From: a candidate division WOR-3 bacterium
Lineage (GTDB): Bacteria; Hydrothermota; Tepidihabitantia; SM23-42; JAOAFX01
Direction: 5' to 3'
Assembly (NCBI GenBank): GCA_039802005.1
Contig: JBDRVV010000014.1
Span: forward strand, 1,451 to 64,415
Length of the DNA stretch: 62,965 nucleotides
The stretch's first letter is position 1; each line of letters begins with the position of its first letter. Positions 7,271-15,835 of the stretch are shown piece by piece. The position numbers were made by a program, and so were the translations under genes. The notes under the pieces are model-generated. The model ran no database searches and had not been told where the DNA came from. It saw nothing but the letters and a program-made list of their open reading frames with translations.

Positions 7271-8812
7271 ATGAAGCATATTTTTACATTTTTGTCTATA
7301 ACTTCATTACTACCAGCAATTGATTACAGCGATATACCGTTATTAAAATGGGTCGGACCAGAAGGTTCAAGACCAGAAACCTATGAAGAATGGATAGCGC
7401 AAAATCCGTATACAGAATTTTTCTGTTCACTTGATAAAATTGTCTATGGAGATGGAAGGGCTGGGAATGTTGCTATTTTAACCCAGCAGAGCATTGCAGG
7501 TGCATTGACAGGCGAGATTAATCAATTGATCAACAATCTACAATTAGAAGGATACACTATATTCAGTTATCAAATCTCTGGTGGCACACCAGAATCCCTG
7601 CGAACATTTTTACAAAATCTCTATAGCAGCAACAATATTGAAGGTGCACTATTTATTGGCAACCTGCCAGTTGCCTGGTTTGAAATTGCAAATGATTTTG
7701 GACAATATGGGTATGCCCAATTTCCCATAGATTTGTTTTATATGGACTTGAATGGGACCTGGCTTGATACAATGAGCACCGGGAATGGAAAGTACGATGG
7801 TCATACTGGAAACATAAATCCTGAAATCTATATTGGAAGGCTCACACCTACCGGTATTGGAGTAGATACTGTTACTTTAAAAAATTATTTTCGTAAGGAT
7901 AATGCCTATCGTCATGATACACTGCAATTACAACGCAAAGCACTTTTCTTTTGTGATGATGACTGGATTCCATGGGCACCCCAGTGGGCTTATGAAGTCT
8001 CAGTATTATATCCAGATACAATGAACTACTGGGATGCGGAGACAACAAGGGCATCTATCTATCGAATAAAATTAAATACACCCCAGGCATGGGTTGCAGT
8101 ATTTGCCCATTCTTCACCGAGTTTGCATCAATTTAAATATAATAACGGAAATTCTTATGACTATTACTATGCAAATGAATATATGACTCAAAACCCACCT
8201 GCAAATTTCTACAATCATTTTGCCTGTTCATTTGCCCGATATACGACAAATGGATATGGAGGTGGACAATCTATTTTTAATCAGGGCTATGGACTTGGTG
8301 AAGTTGGCTCTACAAAGACCGGCAGTATGCTTGATTTTTATTATTTTTACCAACCACTTTCACAGCAAAAGACACTTGGACAGGCATTTAAAGATTGGTT
8401 TACACATATAACTGCAAATGGTGTTACATTTGATGAACTCTGCTGGCATTATGGTATGACCTTACTTGGAGATCCATGGTTAAAACCCACCGGTCATAAT
8501 TTCTCTATTGCAGAAAACAGAAAAAACATTGTCCAGAATGGACCAATCAAAATTATTGGAAATCCATCTAAAGAACAGGTAATCATACACTTGACTGTTC
8601 CGCCTTCTTCTGTTGTAAATTTAGCAATCTATGATTGTCTTGGGAATCAAGTTAAGAAATTAATCAATAGCAACTATATTTATCAGGATAATTATAAAAT
8701 TGTATGGCGTTTTGATGATGATGCTGGTAGACAACTACCAGCCGGCGTTTATAGTGTCAAGGCAGAAATTTCAGGTAAAATTTTTACTGCAAATTTAGTC
8801 CATCTGAAATAG
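7271..8812 (+). CDS. C25-like (gingipain-type) cysteine peptidase with sorting domain
   Basis: Secreted peptidase-like protein of 513 aa. Residues ~60-400 follow the C25 layout: a Rossmann-like N-terminal part ending GALFIGNLPVAWFE, a substrate-side acidic segment, then a His-containing VFAHSSPSLHQF (His280) and a Cys-containing FYNHFACSFARY (Cys319) at the positions of the gingipain catalytic dyad, and HYGMTLLGDPWLKP closing the fold. The His motif is AHSS rather than the usual GHGS, so activity is likely but not certain. Residues ~430-513 form a FlgD-Ig sorting domain without repeat insertions. Start supported by AAAGGG and a signal-like N-terminus. It is downstream of tRNA-Pro with no promoter of its own. 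Confidence 0.82.
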   Translation: MKHIFTFLSITSLLPAIDYSDIPLLKWVGPEGSRPETYEEWIAQNPYTEFFCSLDKIVYGDGRAGNVAILTQQSIAGALTGEINQLINNLQLEGYTIFSYQISGGTPESLRTFLQNLYSSNNIEGALFIGNLPVAWFEIANDFGQYGYAQFPIDLFYMDLNGTWLDTMSTGNGKYDGHTGNINPEIYIGRLTPTGIGVDTVTLKNYFRKDNAYRHDTLQLQRKALFFCDDDWIPWAPQWAYEVSVLYPDTMNYWDAETTRASIYRIKLNTPQAWVAVFAHSSPSLHQFKYNNGNSYDYYYANEYMTQNPPANFYNHFACSFARYTTNGYGGGQSIFNQGYGLGEVGSTKTGSMLDFYYFYQPLSQQKTLGQAFKDWFTHITANGVTFDELCWHYGMTLLGDPWLKPTGHNFSIAENRKNIVQNGPIKIIGNPSKEQVIIHLTVPPSSVVNLAIYDCLGNQVKKLINSNYIYQDNYKIVWRFDDDAGRQLPAGVYSVKAEISGKIFTANLVHLK

Positions 8813-8821
8813 AGAGATATC

Positions 8822-8849
8822 TTGACACTGCAAAATAATTAAATATAAT
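8822..8849 (+). promoter_or_regulatory. Promoter of topA-nfo
   Basis: TTGACA (8822-8827), 16-nt spacer, TATAAT (8844-8849), a perfect consensus match. Predicted transcript start 8856-8857 coincides with the GTG start codon. Confidence 0.88.
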
Positions 8850-8856
8850 AAAAATT

Positions 8857-10998
8857 GTGAGCAAAGGCAAAAAAGTCATAGTTGTGGAGTCTCCAACAAA
8901 AGCCAAGACGATAAAATCATTTCTTGGCAGGGAATATACAATTGTATCATCAAGGGGACATATCAAGGATCTGCCAAAATCAGATCTTGGGGTAAAAATA
9001 GAAAATAACTTTGAACCAAAATATATAAAAATAAAGGGAAAGGCAAAAATAATTAACGAAATCAAGAATGTTTGTAAGAATTCGGCGAAAATTTACATAG
9101 CGTCAGACCCTGACCGTGAAGGTGAAGCAATTGCCCAGCATATCGCTGAAGAATTGAATTCAAGTGCACCAATTATAAAAAGGGCATTATTTCATGAAAT
9201 CACCCCCGAATATGTAAGAAAAGCACTTCAAAACCCGGTTTCAATAGACCCCAATCTGGTTGATGCGCATAAGGCACGCCGGGTTCTTGACCGTATTGTA
9301 GGTTATTTTACAAGTCCATTTTTATGGAAGGTCATAAAATCGGGACTCTCAGCAGGAAGGGTACAGAGCGTTGCATTAAGGCTAATATGTGAAAGAGAAA
9401 AAGAAATTGAATCTTTCCAACCAACGCCTTACTGGAATATTTCGGGCACATTTTTAACAAATGCAAATGAATCCTTCAATGCCAATCTGATAAAAATTGA
9501 AGGTGTCCAAAGAAAAGTGCTATCAGAAGAAGAGCTCAATAATATCAAAAATATTTTGAAACCGAACACAAAGTTTACGGTAACGATTTACAGAATAACA
9601 ACCCCCGAGAAGATCCCGGCTCCACCCTTCATCACATCTACGCTTCAGCAGGAGGCTTCAAGGCAATTCAACATAACTCCCAAAAAAACAATGCAGATCG
9701 CCCAGAGCTTGTACGAAGGAATACACCTTCCGCAAGGGACAATTGGTTTGATTACATATATGAGAACCGATTCCACAAGGGTGAATGACCAGGCAATCGA
9801 ATCGGTAAGAGAATACATTGATGGAAAGTTTGGAAGCGACTATCTTCCCAAGGAACCAAGAAAGTTCAAAGATAAAAAAAGTGCGCAGTCCGGGCATGAA
9901 GCAATCAGACCAACAAGAATCAACATTGAACCTGATTCAATAATTGATTACCTTACCCCTGATCAGTATAAAATATATAAATTGATATTCGACCGTTTTG
10001 TTGCATCACAGATGGCAAATGCTCGATATGAATTAAAAGAAGTCTTTTTTGAATATATGGGTCTTGAATTCAAGGCAGAAGAAACAAAGCCTCTATTCCT
10101 TGGTTATCAGCTGTTAACCGGTGAAACAATCCAAAGAGGTTTTGTACCAAAACTCAAGGTCGGTGATACGGTAATCTTACAGCAAATCAATATTGAAGAA
10201 AAACAGACCGAACCCCTGCCAAGATTTACTGAAGCAACATTAATCAAAAAATTAGAAGAAAATGGAATTGGCAGACCTTCTACCTATGCCCATATCATAC
10301 AAACTTTATTTGACCGTAGATATATAATTAAAAATAATGGAAAATTAATTCCAACCGACCTGGGCAGAGAAGTATATAATATAATTATCCCCAGATTCAA
10401 CAATATCTTTGAAATACCATTCACCGCCCGAATGGAAGAAGAACTTGACCTCGTTGAAGCAGGAAAGAAAAAATGGCAAGAAGTTGTTAAAGAATTTTAC
10501 GAACCGTTTGCAAAAGTTGTAAATCAAGCAAATGCAGATGCAGAAAGTATAAAGAAAAATATTCAGCAGACAATTGATAAAATTTGTCCGCAGTGTGGGA
10601 GACCTATGGTGATTAGATGGGGTAAATACGGCAAATTTCTTGCCTGTTCAGGATTTCCTGAGTGTAAATATTCAGAAAATCTTGAAGTTCAAATCACAAA
10701 TAAAACCTGTCCAAAATGCGGTAAGGCACTCGTGATTAAAAAAGGAAAATATGGTGAATTCCTTGCCTGCAGTGGTTATCCAGAATGCAAATACACGGAA
10801 AACCTTACCCACGATGTTCCTTGTCCTGTTTGTAGCGGCACGGTGATAATCTTATCTGGTAAAAAGGGTCGGATATATAAATGTAAGGCATGTGGATTCA
10901 GTTCTTTTTATCCACCTACAGAACAAAAATGCCCGCAATGTGGTAAAGGCACGGTTTTAAAGAAAAACAAACCATTCTGTCTCAGTTGCAAAAAATAA
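8857..10998 (+). CDS. topA: DNA topoisomerase I
   Basis: Type IA topoisomerase that relaxes negative supercoils through a 5'-phosphotyrosine intermediate; 713 aa. Toprim at the N-terminus (VIVVESPTKAKTI, then ASDPDREGEAIA at ~82-93), the DAHKARRVLDRIVGY segment, and the active-site Tyr301 in GLITYMRTDSTRV. The C-terminus has four Cys4-type zinc ribbons (first CPQCG at ~577; a fourth shorter one ends the protein). The start is GTG, with no Shine-Dalgarno; the -10 box ends 7 nt before it, so translation is probably leaderless. nfo follows 13 nt after the stop and should be co-transcribed. Confidence 0.97.
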   Translation: MSKGKKVIVVESPTKAKTIKSFLGREYTIVSSRGHIKDLPKSDLGVKIENNFEPKYIKIKGKAKIINEIKNVCKNSAKIYIASDPDREGEAIAQHIAEELNSSAPIIKRALFHEITPEYVRKALQNPVSIDPNLVDAHKARRVLDRIVGYFTSPFLWKVIKSGLSAGRVQSVALRLICEREKEIESFQPTPYWNISGTFLTNANESFNANLIKIEGVQRKVLSEEELNNIKNILKPNTKFTVTIYRITTPEKIPAPPFITSTLQQEASRQFNITPKKTMQIAQSLYEGIHLPQGTIGLITYMRTDSTRVNDQAIESVREYIDGKFGSDYLPKEPRKFKDKKSAQSGHEAIRPTRINIEPDSIIDYLTPDQYKIYKLIFDRFVASQMANARYELKEVFFEYMGLEFKAEETKPLFLGYQLLTGETIQRGFVPKLKVGDTVILQQINIEEKQTEPLPRFTEATLIKKLEENGIGRPSTYAHIIQTLFDRRYIIKNNGKLIPTDLGREVYNIIIPRFNNIFEIPFTARMEEELDLVEAGKKKWQEVVKEFYEPFAKVVNQANADAESIKKNIQQTIDKICPQCGRPMVIRWGKYGKFLACSGFPECKYSENLEVQITNKTCPKCGKALVIKKGKYGEFLACSGYPECKYTENLTHDVPCPVCSGTVIILSGKKGRIYKCKACGFSSFYPPTEQKCPQCGKGTVLKKNKPFCLSCKK

Positions 10999-11011
10999 GT
11001 TTTTATCCCTA

Positions 11012-11845
11012 ATGAAATTAGGCTTTCACATTTCAATTGCTGGTGGTTTTAGATATGTTTACACAAGGGCTAAAGAAACAAACTCTGAAACAATACAGAT
11101 TTTTTCCCGAAATCCAAGAAGTTGGAAATATAAAGACATTGACGATGAAGATTGTTTAATCTTTACAAAACAAATAAAAGAGAATGGTATAGCACCGGTC
11201 TTTATCCATCTCCCCTATTTGAACAACCTTGGTTCTAATAATGACCTATTATATAAAAGGTCAGTCGATTCATTAATTGAAGATTTAAAAAGGGCAGAAA
11301 AATTGAAGGCAGAATATTTAATAACCCATAGTGGTTCTAACCCGCATTTAAAATCAGGGATAAAAAAAATGATTGAGGCAATTATTAGGGCATTGTCTGT
11401 TATCAATAATAATGTCATAATACTTATAGAAAATACAGCAGGAAGTGGGAATGAGTTCGGTTATAGATTTGAGCAATTGAGTGAAATATTAAAGGGAGTG
11501 AATTCCAATAGGTTAGGCATTGTATTTGATACTGCCCATGCATTTGCCGCGGGTTATGAATTAAGAACAGAAAAAGGGGTTAATGAAACAATAAAAAATT
11601 TAGAAAGATATATTGGTTTTGAAAATATTCACCTCATTCATTTTAATGATTCACTGGCAAAATTGGGTTCAAAAAAGGATAGACACTGGCATATTGGAAA
11701 AGGAGAGATTGGAAAAGGTATGAAATTTATAATAAACCATCCTGGACTTAAAGACCTACCCTTTATTATGGAAACACCAAGGGCAGGGATTAAAGAAGAC
11801 CTAATGAATATGGCGATGGCAAGAGAAATGATAAGAAATCCTTGA
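11012..11845 (+). CDS. nfo: Endonuclease IV (AP endonuclease)
   Basis: Deoxyribonuclease IV, a TIM-barrel enzyme with a trinuclear zinc site that cleaves 5' to abasic sites in base excision repair; 277 aa, a normal length. Seen: LGFHISIAGG at the N-terminus, IHLPYLNNLGS, IENTAGSGNEFG (metal Glu), GIVFDTAHAFAAGYE, HFNDSLAKLGSKKDRHWHIG and FIMETPR, the conserved AP_endonuc_2 signature series. It lies 13 nt after topA, so the two form a DNA-maintenance unit. No Shine-Dalgarno is visible before the ATG. Confidence 0.96.
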   Translation: MKLGFHISIAGGFRYVYTRAKETNSETIQIFSRNPRSWKYKDIDDEDCLIFTKQIKENGIAPVFIHLPYLNNLGSNNDLLYKRSVDSLIEDLKRAEKLKAEYLITHSGSNPHLKSGIKKMIEAIIRALSVINNNVIILIENTAGSGNEFGYRFEQLSEILKGVNSNRLGIVFDTAHAFAAGYELRTEKGVNETIKNLERYIGFENIHLIHFNDSLAKLGSKKDRHWHIGKGEIGKGMKFIINHPGLKDLPFIMETPRAGIKEDLMNMAMAREMIRNP

Positions 11846-11869
11846 CCTTAGTAAAAAAATATATATAAT
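11842..11869 (+). promoter_or_regulatory. Promoter of the lipoyl-like/PorV/accA operon
   Basis: TTGACC (11842-11847, overlapping the nfo stop), 16-nt spacer, TATAAT (11864-11869). Predicted start ~11876, leaving a ~15-nt leader that carries AAAGGAGG. Confidence 0.82.
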
Positions 11870-11890
11870 ATATGTTCAAAGGAGGCTTCA

Positions 11891-13015
11891 TTGGCACATG
11901 CTTATACTCCAGGCTTAAAGGTTCTTGCTTATACGGTCGTTGAGAAACAGAGACGTCTGCCCTTGCCGGGTGAGGTCCTTGTTAAGGAAGGCGATAAAGT
12001 CAAGGCGGAGCAAATTGTTGCAAAGACATCCCTTCCGGGCAGTGTCCAGACCGTTAATGTTGCCGGGCTATTAGGAATACTTCCTGAGGAAATTGAAGAA
12101 GCAATGATGAAAAGGGCTGGAGACGATGTGCAAAAGGATGAAGTCATTGCCCGGAGTAAGGGATTTTTTGGACTATTCAAATCAACGGTCAAGAGTCCAA
12201 TAACTGGTAAGGTAGAAAGTATTTCAAAGATAACAGGACAGGTAATATTGAGAGAACCACCTATTCCGGTACAGGTGATTGCTTATATTGATGGTCAGGT
12301 TAGTAAAGTATTTCCAAATGAAGGAGTCTTAATAAAAACCGAAGGAAGTTTTATCCAGGGTATATTCGGCATAGGTGGTGAGACGATTGGCGAACTTGCT
12401 ATCGCCACGGATAGTCCTGATAAAATCCTTACTGAACAAGATATAAATGAATCATTTAAAGATAAGATAATAATTGGTGGTTCACTTGCGCCTTACGAGA
12501 CCCTAATCAAGGCACGTAATGTTGGTGCAAAAGGTGTTATCGTCGGCGGCATTGAGGACCAGGATTTAAAAAAGTTTATGGGTTATGACATTGGTGTCGC
12601 CATTACGGGTTCGGAAAATGTTGGATTAACGATTATCGTTACCGAAGGCTTTGGTAGACTAAGAATGGCAGATAGAACATACAATCTTCTCAAATCGCTT
12701 GTTGGTAAAAAAGCTTCGATCAACGGTGCTACTCAGATCAGGGCAGGGGTTATGCGTCCTGAGGTCATAGTTCCCCTTGAAAAGGCACCAGATAAAAAGA
12801 TTGCCCACATCTCTACCGGTTCAGGTTTGGAGATCGGAATGGCAGTAAGAATCATAAGAGAACCTTATTTTGGAATGATTGGTAAGGTCGTTGACCTTCC
12901 AGTTCCATTAGAAAATATAGAGACTGAATCAAAGGTGCGTGTTCTTGAGGTAGAACTTGAAAATAATAAAAGGGTAAAATTACCAAGGGCAAATGTTGAA
13001 ATAATTGAGGAGTAA
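11891..13015 (+). CDS. Conserved protein with lipoyl-like (barrel-sandwich) and KOW-like segments, function unknown
   Basis: I do not recognise a named family. The 374-aa protein has no signal peptide or membrane segment. Two short beta-rich segments resemble barrel-sandwich/lipoyl folds (GEVLVKEGDKVKAEQIVAKT at ~27-46; SPITGKVESISKITGQV at ~103-119), but no biotinyl or lipoyl Lys motif is evident. The middle has glycine-rich alpha/beta stretches (KARNVGAKGVIVGGIEDQDL; AITGSENVGLTIIVTEGFG). The C-terminus (GMAVRIIREPYFGMIGKVVDLP) is KOW-like. The start is TTG, chosen because GGAGG lies 5 nt upstream and the next in-frame starts would cut the first segment. It leads the operon with a PorV-like gene and accA, a hint of an envelope-related role only. 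Confidence 0.75.
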   Translation: MAHAYTPGLKVLAYTVVEKQRRLPLPGEVLVKEGDKVKAEQIVAKTSLPGSVQTVNVAGLLGILPEEIEEAMMKRAGDDVQKDEVIARSKGFFGLFKSTVKSPITGKVESISKITGQVILREPPIPVQVIAYIDGQVSKVFPNEGVLIKTEGSFIQGIFGIGGETIGELAIATDSPDKILTEQDINESFKDKIIIGGSLAPYETLIKARNVGAKGVIVGGIEDQDLKKFMGYDIGVAITGSENVGLTIIVTEGFGRLRMADRTYNLLKSLVGKKASINGATQIRAGVMRPEVIVPLEKAPDKKIAHISTGSGLEIGMAVRIIREPYFGMIGKVVDLPVPLENIETESKVRVLEVELENNKRVKLPRANVEIIEE

Positions 13016-13849
13016 ATGGTGTTAATATTTATATTGCTTTCTTCAGCAGGAATAAATGGACTTTTAATGCCAGCGTCAGCGAAGGGTGTCATGACTTATT
13101 ATTCCACTTCGGTTGGTAGCGAGGCGATATTCTATAATCCGTCGCTCTTTGTTGCCAGACAAGACGGATATAGCTTAAGTTTTTTTTACACCAGCATATA
13201 TACTTCAATGAAAAATATGAATCTTGGTATTAGCAGAAAATTCAACGATTTTGACATCGGCGTCAATATAATGAACTATGACTATGGGATGATCGAAGCA
13301 AGACCTGATTACCCAACCGAAGATTCAACAGGATTTTATACAGGTAGTGATTTTTCCCTTGGATTTTGTATCGCAAAAAATTTTTCTGCCAATGGAAGAA
13401 TCGGAATAAAGGCAAAATATATTTATGAGAATTTATATATCTATTCAGATGCAACTCTGGGTATTGATTTTTCGCTTGCCTATATAAACAGTTTTAGCGG
13501 TTTGAGTGCCGGGGCGACAAATTTAGGCGGGACCATTAAAATTGCAAACGAAGAAGTGAATTTACCGGCAAAATTTAGTCTTGGATATTATAGAATGATT
13601 AACAAATTTACAGTGAGTTGTGATATACATTATCTTGTAAATACCACCTCATTTGAATCCGCTATCGCCGGTGAAATAAGGTTAACCGACAATTTTGAAA
13701 CTGGATTGTCAATAAATTATCGTGACCAAATTTACCCAGGTTTTTATATTGGCATTCACAACCGGAATCTGGCAATTAAATATGGTGCATCAATCTATCC
13801 ATATAATTTAGGTATGATAAATACAATTGGAATAGGTTTTTCATTTTAA
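13016..13849 (+). CDS. PorV/PorQ-family outer-membrane beta-barrel protein
   Basis: Predicted outer-membrane barrel of 277 aa. After a signal-like N-terminus (MVLIFILLSSAGINGLLMPASA) comes GSEAIFYNPSLF, which matches the GAEAIFxNPA signature of PorV/PorQ and FadL-like proteins. Alternating amphipathic strands continue to an aromatic C-terminus (NTIGIGFSF). In Bacteroidota, PorV is the shuttle that takes T9SS cargo to the attachment complex; whether this paralogue does that is inference. The ATG directly follows the previous stop and is preceded by GAGGAG, so the two are coupled. The nearby C-terminal-domain proteins make a secretion role attractive. Confidence 0.72.
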   Translation: MVLIFILLSSAGINGLLMPASAKGVMTYYSTSVGSEAIFYNPSLFVARQDGYSLSFFYTSIYTSMKNMNLGISRKFNDFDIGVNIMNYDYGMIEARPDYPTEDSTGFYTGSDFSLGFCIAKNFSANGRIGIKAKYIYENLYIYSDATLGIDFSLAYINSFSGLSAGATNLGGTIKIANEEVNLPAKFSLGYYRMINKFTVSCDIHYLVNTTSFESAIAGEIRLTDNFETGLSINYRDQIYPGFYIGIHNRNLAIKYGASIYPYNLGMINTIGIGFSF

Positions 13850-13855
13850 TAGACT

Positions 13856-14800
13856 ATGAACGGCGGCATTTACCTTGATTTTGAAAAACCAGTTATTGAA
13901 CTGGAAAGGAAGATTGAGGAATTAAAGAAACTCAGTGGTGTTGACGATGAAATTGAAAGACTTCAGCAGCAGGCTGAGCGGTTAAAGCGGAAGATTTATT
14001 CAAATCTAAGTCGGTGGCAGAGAGTCCAACTTGCCCGCCATCCCCGTAGACCGTACGCGATTGATATTATCAATGCCACAACCACTGATTTTATTGAACT
14101 ACACGGTGACCGCAGATTCAGCGATGACCCGGCAATCGTTGCCGGATTGGGTAAAATTGGTAAATACTCTATTGCCATCGTTGCCCAACAGAAGGGCCGT
14201 GATACAAAAGAAAAAATAAAACGAAACTTCGGAATGCCCCATCCTGAAGGATACCGCAAGGCACTTAGAATAGTAAAAATGGCAGAAAAATTCAGCATAC
14301 CCGTGTTAAGCATTGTTGACACACCCGGGGCATATCCAGGTGTTGGTGCTGAAGAACGGGGTCAATTTGAGGCAATTGCCTACAACCTTTTTGAATTTGC
14401 CTTATTAAAGGTTCCCATTCTTGTTGTTATATTAGGTGAAGGTGGTTCTGGCGGTGCCCTTGCCATTGCTCAAGGGGACAGGGTCCTGATGATGGAAAAC
14501 GCAATATATTCTGTAATATCACCGGAAGGATGTGCATCAATACTCTGGCGTGATGCCTCAAAAAATAAAGACGCTGCTGAGGCATTAAAAATTACTGCCC
14601 AGGACTTGCTACAATTCAAAATCATTGACGAAATCATTCCTGAACCACTCGGCGGTGCCCATATGGATTATCAAAAGACTGCCGAAAACATAAAATCAGC
14701 GGTATTAAAAAATCTTGAAGAACTGCTCCAAATCCCGGTTGATGAATTGATTGAAAAAAGGATTGAGAAATATAGAAAAATGGGGGTATATAAGGAATAA
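13856..14800 (+). CDS. accA: Acetyl-CoA carboxylase carboxyltransferase subunit alpha
   Basis: Alpha half of the carboxyltransferase that moves the carboxyl group from biotin to acetyl-CoA to make malonyl-CoA, the first step of fatty acid synthesis. It is 314 aa against ~319 in E. coli. Seen: [79 protein letters not shown] and [15 protein letters not shown], the crotonase-fold signature blocks. The N-terminal ~50 residues are helical, as usual. No accD, accB or accC is in the window. The ATG is 6 nt after the PorV-like stop, with no clear Shine-Dalgarno; its stop overlaps the next start (TAATG). Confidence 0.96.
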   Translation: MNGGIYLDFEKPVIELERKIEELKKLSGVDDEIERLQQQAERLKRKIYSNLSRWQRVQLARHPRRPYAIDIINATTTDFIELHGDRRFSDDPAIVAGLGKIGKYSIAIVAQQKGRDTKEKIKRNFGMPHPEGYRKALRIVKMAEKFSIPVLSIVDTPGAYPGVGAEERGQFEAIAYNLFEFALLKVPILVVILGEGGSGGALAIAQGDRVLMMENAIYSVISPEGCASILWRDASKNKDAAEALKITAQDLLQFKIIDEIIPEPLGGAHMDYQKTAENIKSAVLKNLEELLQIPVDELIEKRIEKYRKMGVYKE

Positions 14801-15435
14801 TGGCTTTAGAGGGAAATTTAGAAGATTTTGAATTAACTGATGTATTTCAATTAATACAATTAGGCGCCAAAGATGGTAGTTTAAGAATTCAGACCCCAAG
14901 CGATGTTGGGGTTGTCTATTTTAAAAACGGTATGGTCGTTCATGCAAAAACCAATAACTTAATAGGTGAACAGGCGATTGACTCAATATTACAGTGGCGT
15001 AAAGGTAGATTTTTATTCAAGCCGGGTGAAGAAACCCTTGAGAAAACTGTGGAGCTGCCGATACAACAAGTCATACTTGATGCAGCAAGACGTATTGATG
15101 AGTTAAATAAAATTCAGCGGTTGATTCCTTCTTTTGATATGGTCCCAAAGATTGTTGAGGTTCCTGATGTAGGGATTGAAAAAATAAATCTCAGGCCTGA
15201 AGAATGGAAGGTTCTGGCATTCGTTGATGGTTCTCTGTCAATCAGGGAAATTTCACAAAGAGTAAAACTTTCTGAATTTGAAACCGGAAGAATCCTTTAT
15301 GGACTGATTTCTTCCGGGCTTGTTAAACTAATTCAAGAAAAATCAGAAGAAAAACAGAAGATAGAACCAACCCCACCCGGTTCAGATGAGGATGATAAAA
15401 AGGGTGGCATTTTTGGAATATTTAAGAAAAAATAA
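14800..15435 (+). CDS. DUF4388 (PATAN-type) domain protein
   Basis: A cytoplasmic 211-aa protein. Residues 1-100 match DUF4388: LEGNLEDFELTDVFQLIQLG, then GSLRI, GVVYFKNGMVVHAKT and GEQAIDSILQWRKGRFLF. This domain is known in signalling proteins of motile and gliding bacteria. Residues ~140-185 look like a small winged-helix-type segment (WKVLAFVDGSLSIREISQRV, SEFETGRILYGLISSGLV). The tail is charged and ends GGIFGIFKKK. It overlaps the accA stop by one base and ends the operon. Role here unknown. Confidence 0.82.
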   Translation: MALEGNLEDFELTDVFQLIQLGAKDGSLRIQTPSDVGVVYFKNGMVVHAKTNNLIGEQAIDSILQWRKGRFLFKPGEETLEKTVELPIQQVILDAARRIDELNKIQRLIPSFDMVPKIVEVPDVGIEKINLRPEEWKVLAFVDGSLSIREISQRVKLSEFETGRILYGLISSGLVKLIQEKSEEKQKIEPTPPGSDEDDKKGGIFGIFKKK

Positions 15436-15469
15436 ATTCCAAGCGCCAAATCCCAAACAACAATTAAAT

Positions 15470-15560
15470 TCCAATAATTCAACAACGGCGCATTAGCAAG
15501 CTAATGCACTCCCTTCTCCGTTTCACTAAAGCTACGATACTCTGTCCAACTTTTTTTACC
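15470..15560. repeat. Dispersed repeat, copy 1
   Basis: Shares CAACAACG, GCATTAGCAAGC-AATGCA, CCGTTYCAC and CTCTGTCCAA in the same order with 18975-19060. The GCATTAG-CAAG-CTAATGC core (15489-15506) is a hairpin. Both copies lie just past the end of a secreted-protein gene on one side. Confidence 0.6.
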
Positions 15561-15602
15561 CTTCTTCTCCCCTCTTTACCCTTCTTTACCCCTATTTAAT
15601 TC

Positions 15603-15692
15603 GTCTATCGTTATATGGTTTCGCCGCCCGTATCGGCTAACGAGTTCGTCTATCAGTCTAATCCCCCTATTTCCCCCTTTAGAAAAGGGGGA
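15603..15692. repeat. Dispersed AATCCCCC/GGTTTCGC repeat
   Basis: Contains GTCTATCGTTATATGGTTTC, then CTAATCCCCC and TCCCCCTTT-AGA-AAAGGGGGA (15672-15692). It is an inverted relative of 6975-7047, with an extra stretch in the middle. Confidence 0.6.
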
Positions 15693-15835
15693 TTTGAAAC
15701 ACGGGACTAAAGTCCCTACTCCAGCAACAGCCCTAATCTCTATCCTACAAGCAAGGGATATCAGGAGAGATAAAGAAATATCAAGGGAGAAGCCCTTTTT
15801 CACCCCTCTTCACCCTTGTTCACCCTTCTTTACCC

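Larger units (their letters stand above)
15436..15835. other. 400-bp intergenic repeat region between convergent genes
   Basis: No gene is seen. It contains a TTCCAA/AATCCC-type repeat (15433-15480), a longer repeat shared with 18975-19060 (15470-15560), CT-rich runs of CTTCTTTACCC type, and the AATCCCCC hairpin repeat (15603-15692). A further GGGACT-AAA-GTCCC hairpin lies at about 15705. No U-tailed terminator stands out. Confidence 0.7.

Noticed and set aside
11842-11890. Riboswitch before the lipoyl-like gene
   Set aside because: The predicted leader is about 15 nt, too short for an aptamer.
13996-14322. Minus-strand ORF of 108 aa inside accA
   Set aside because: Shadow of a strongly conserved gene on the other strand.
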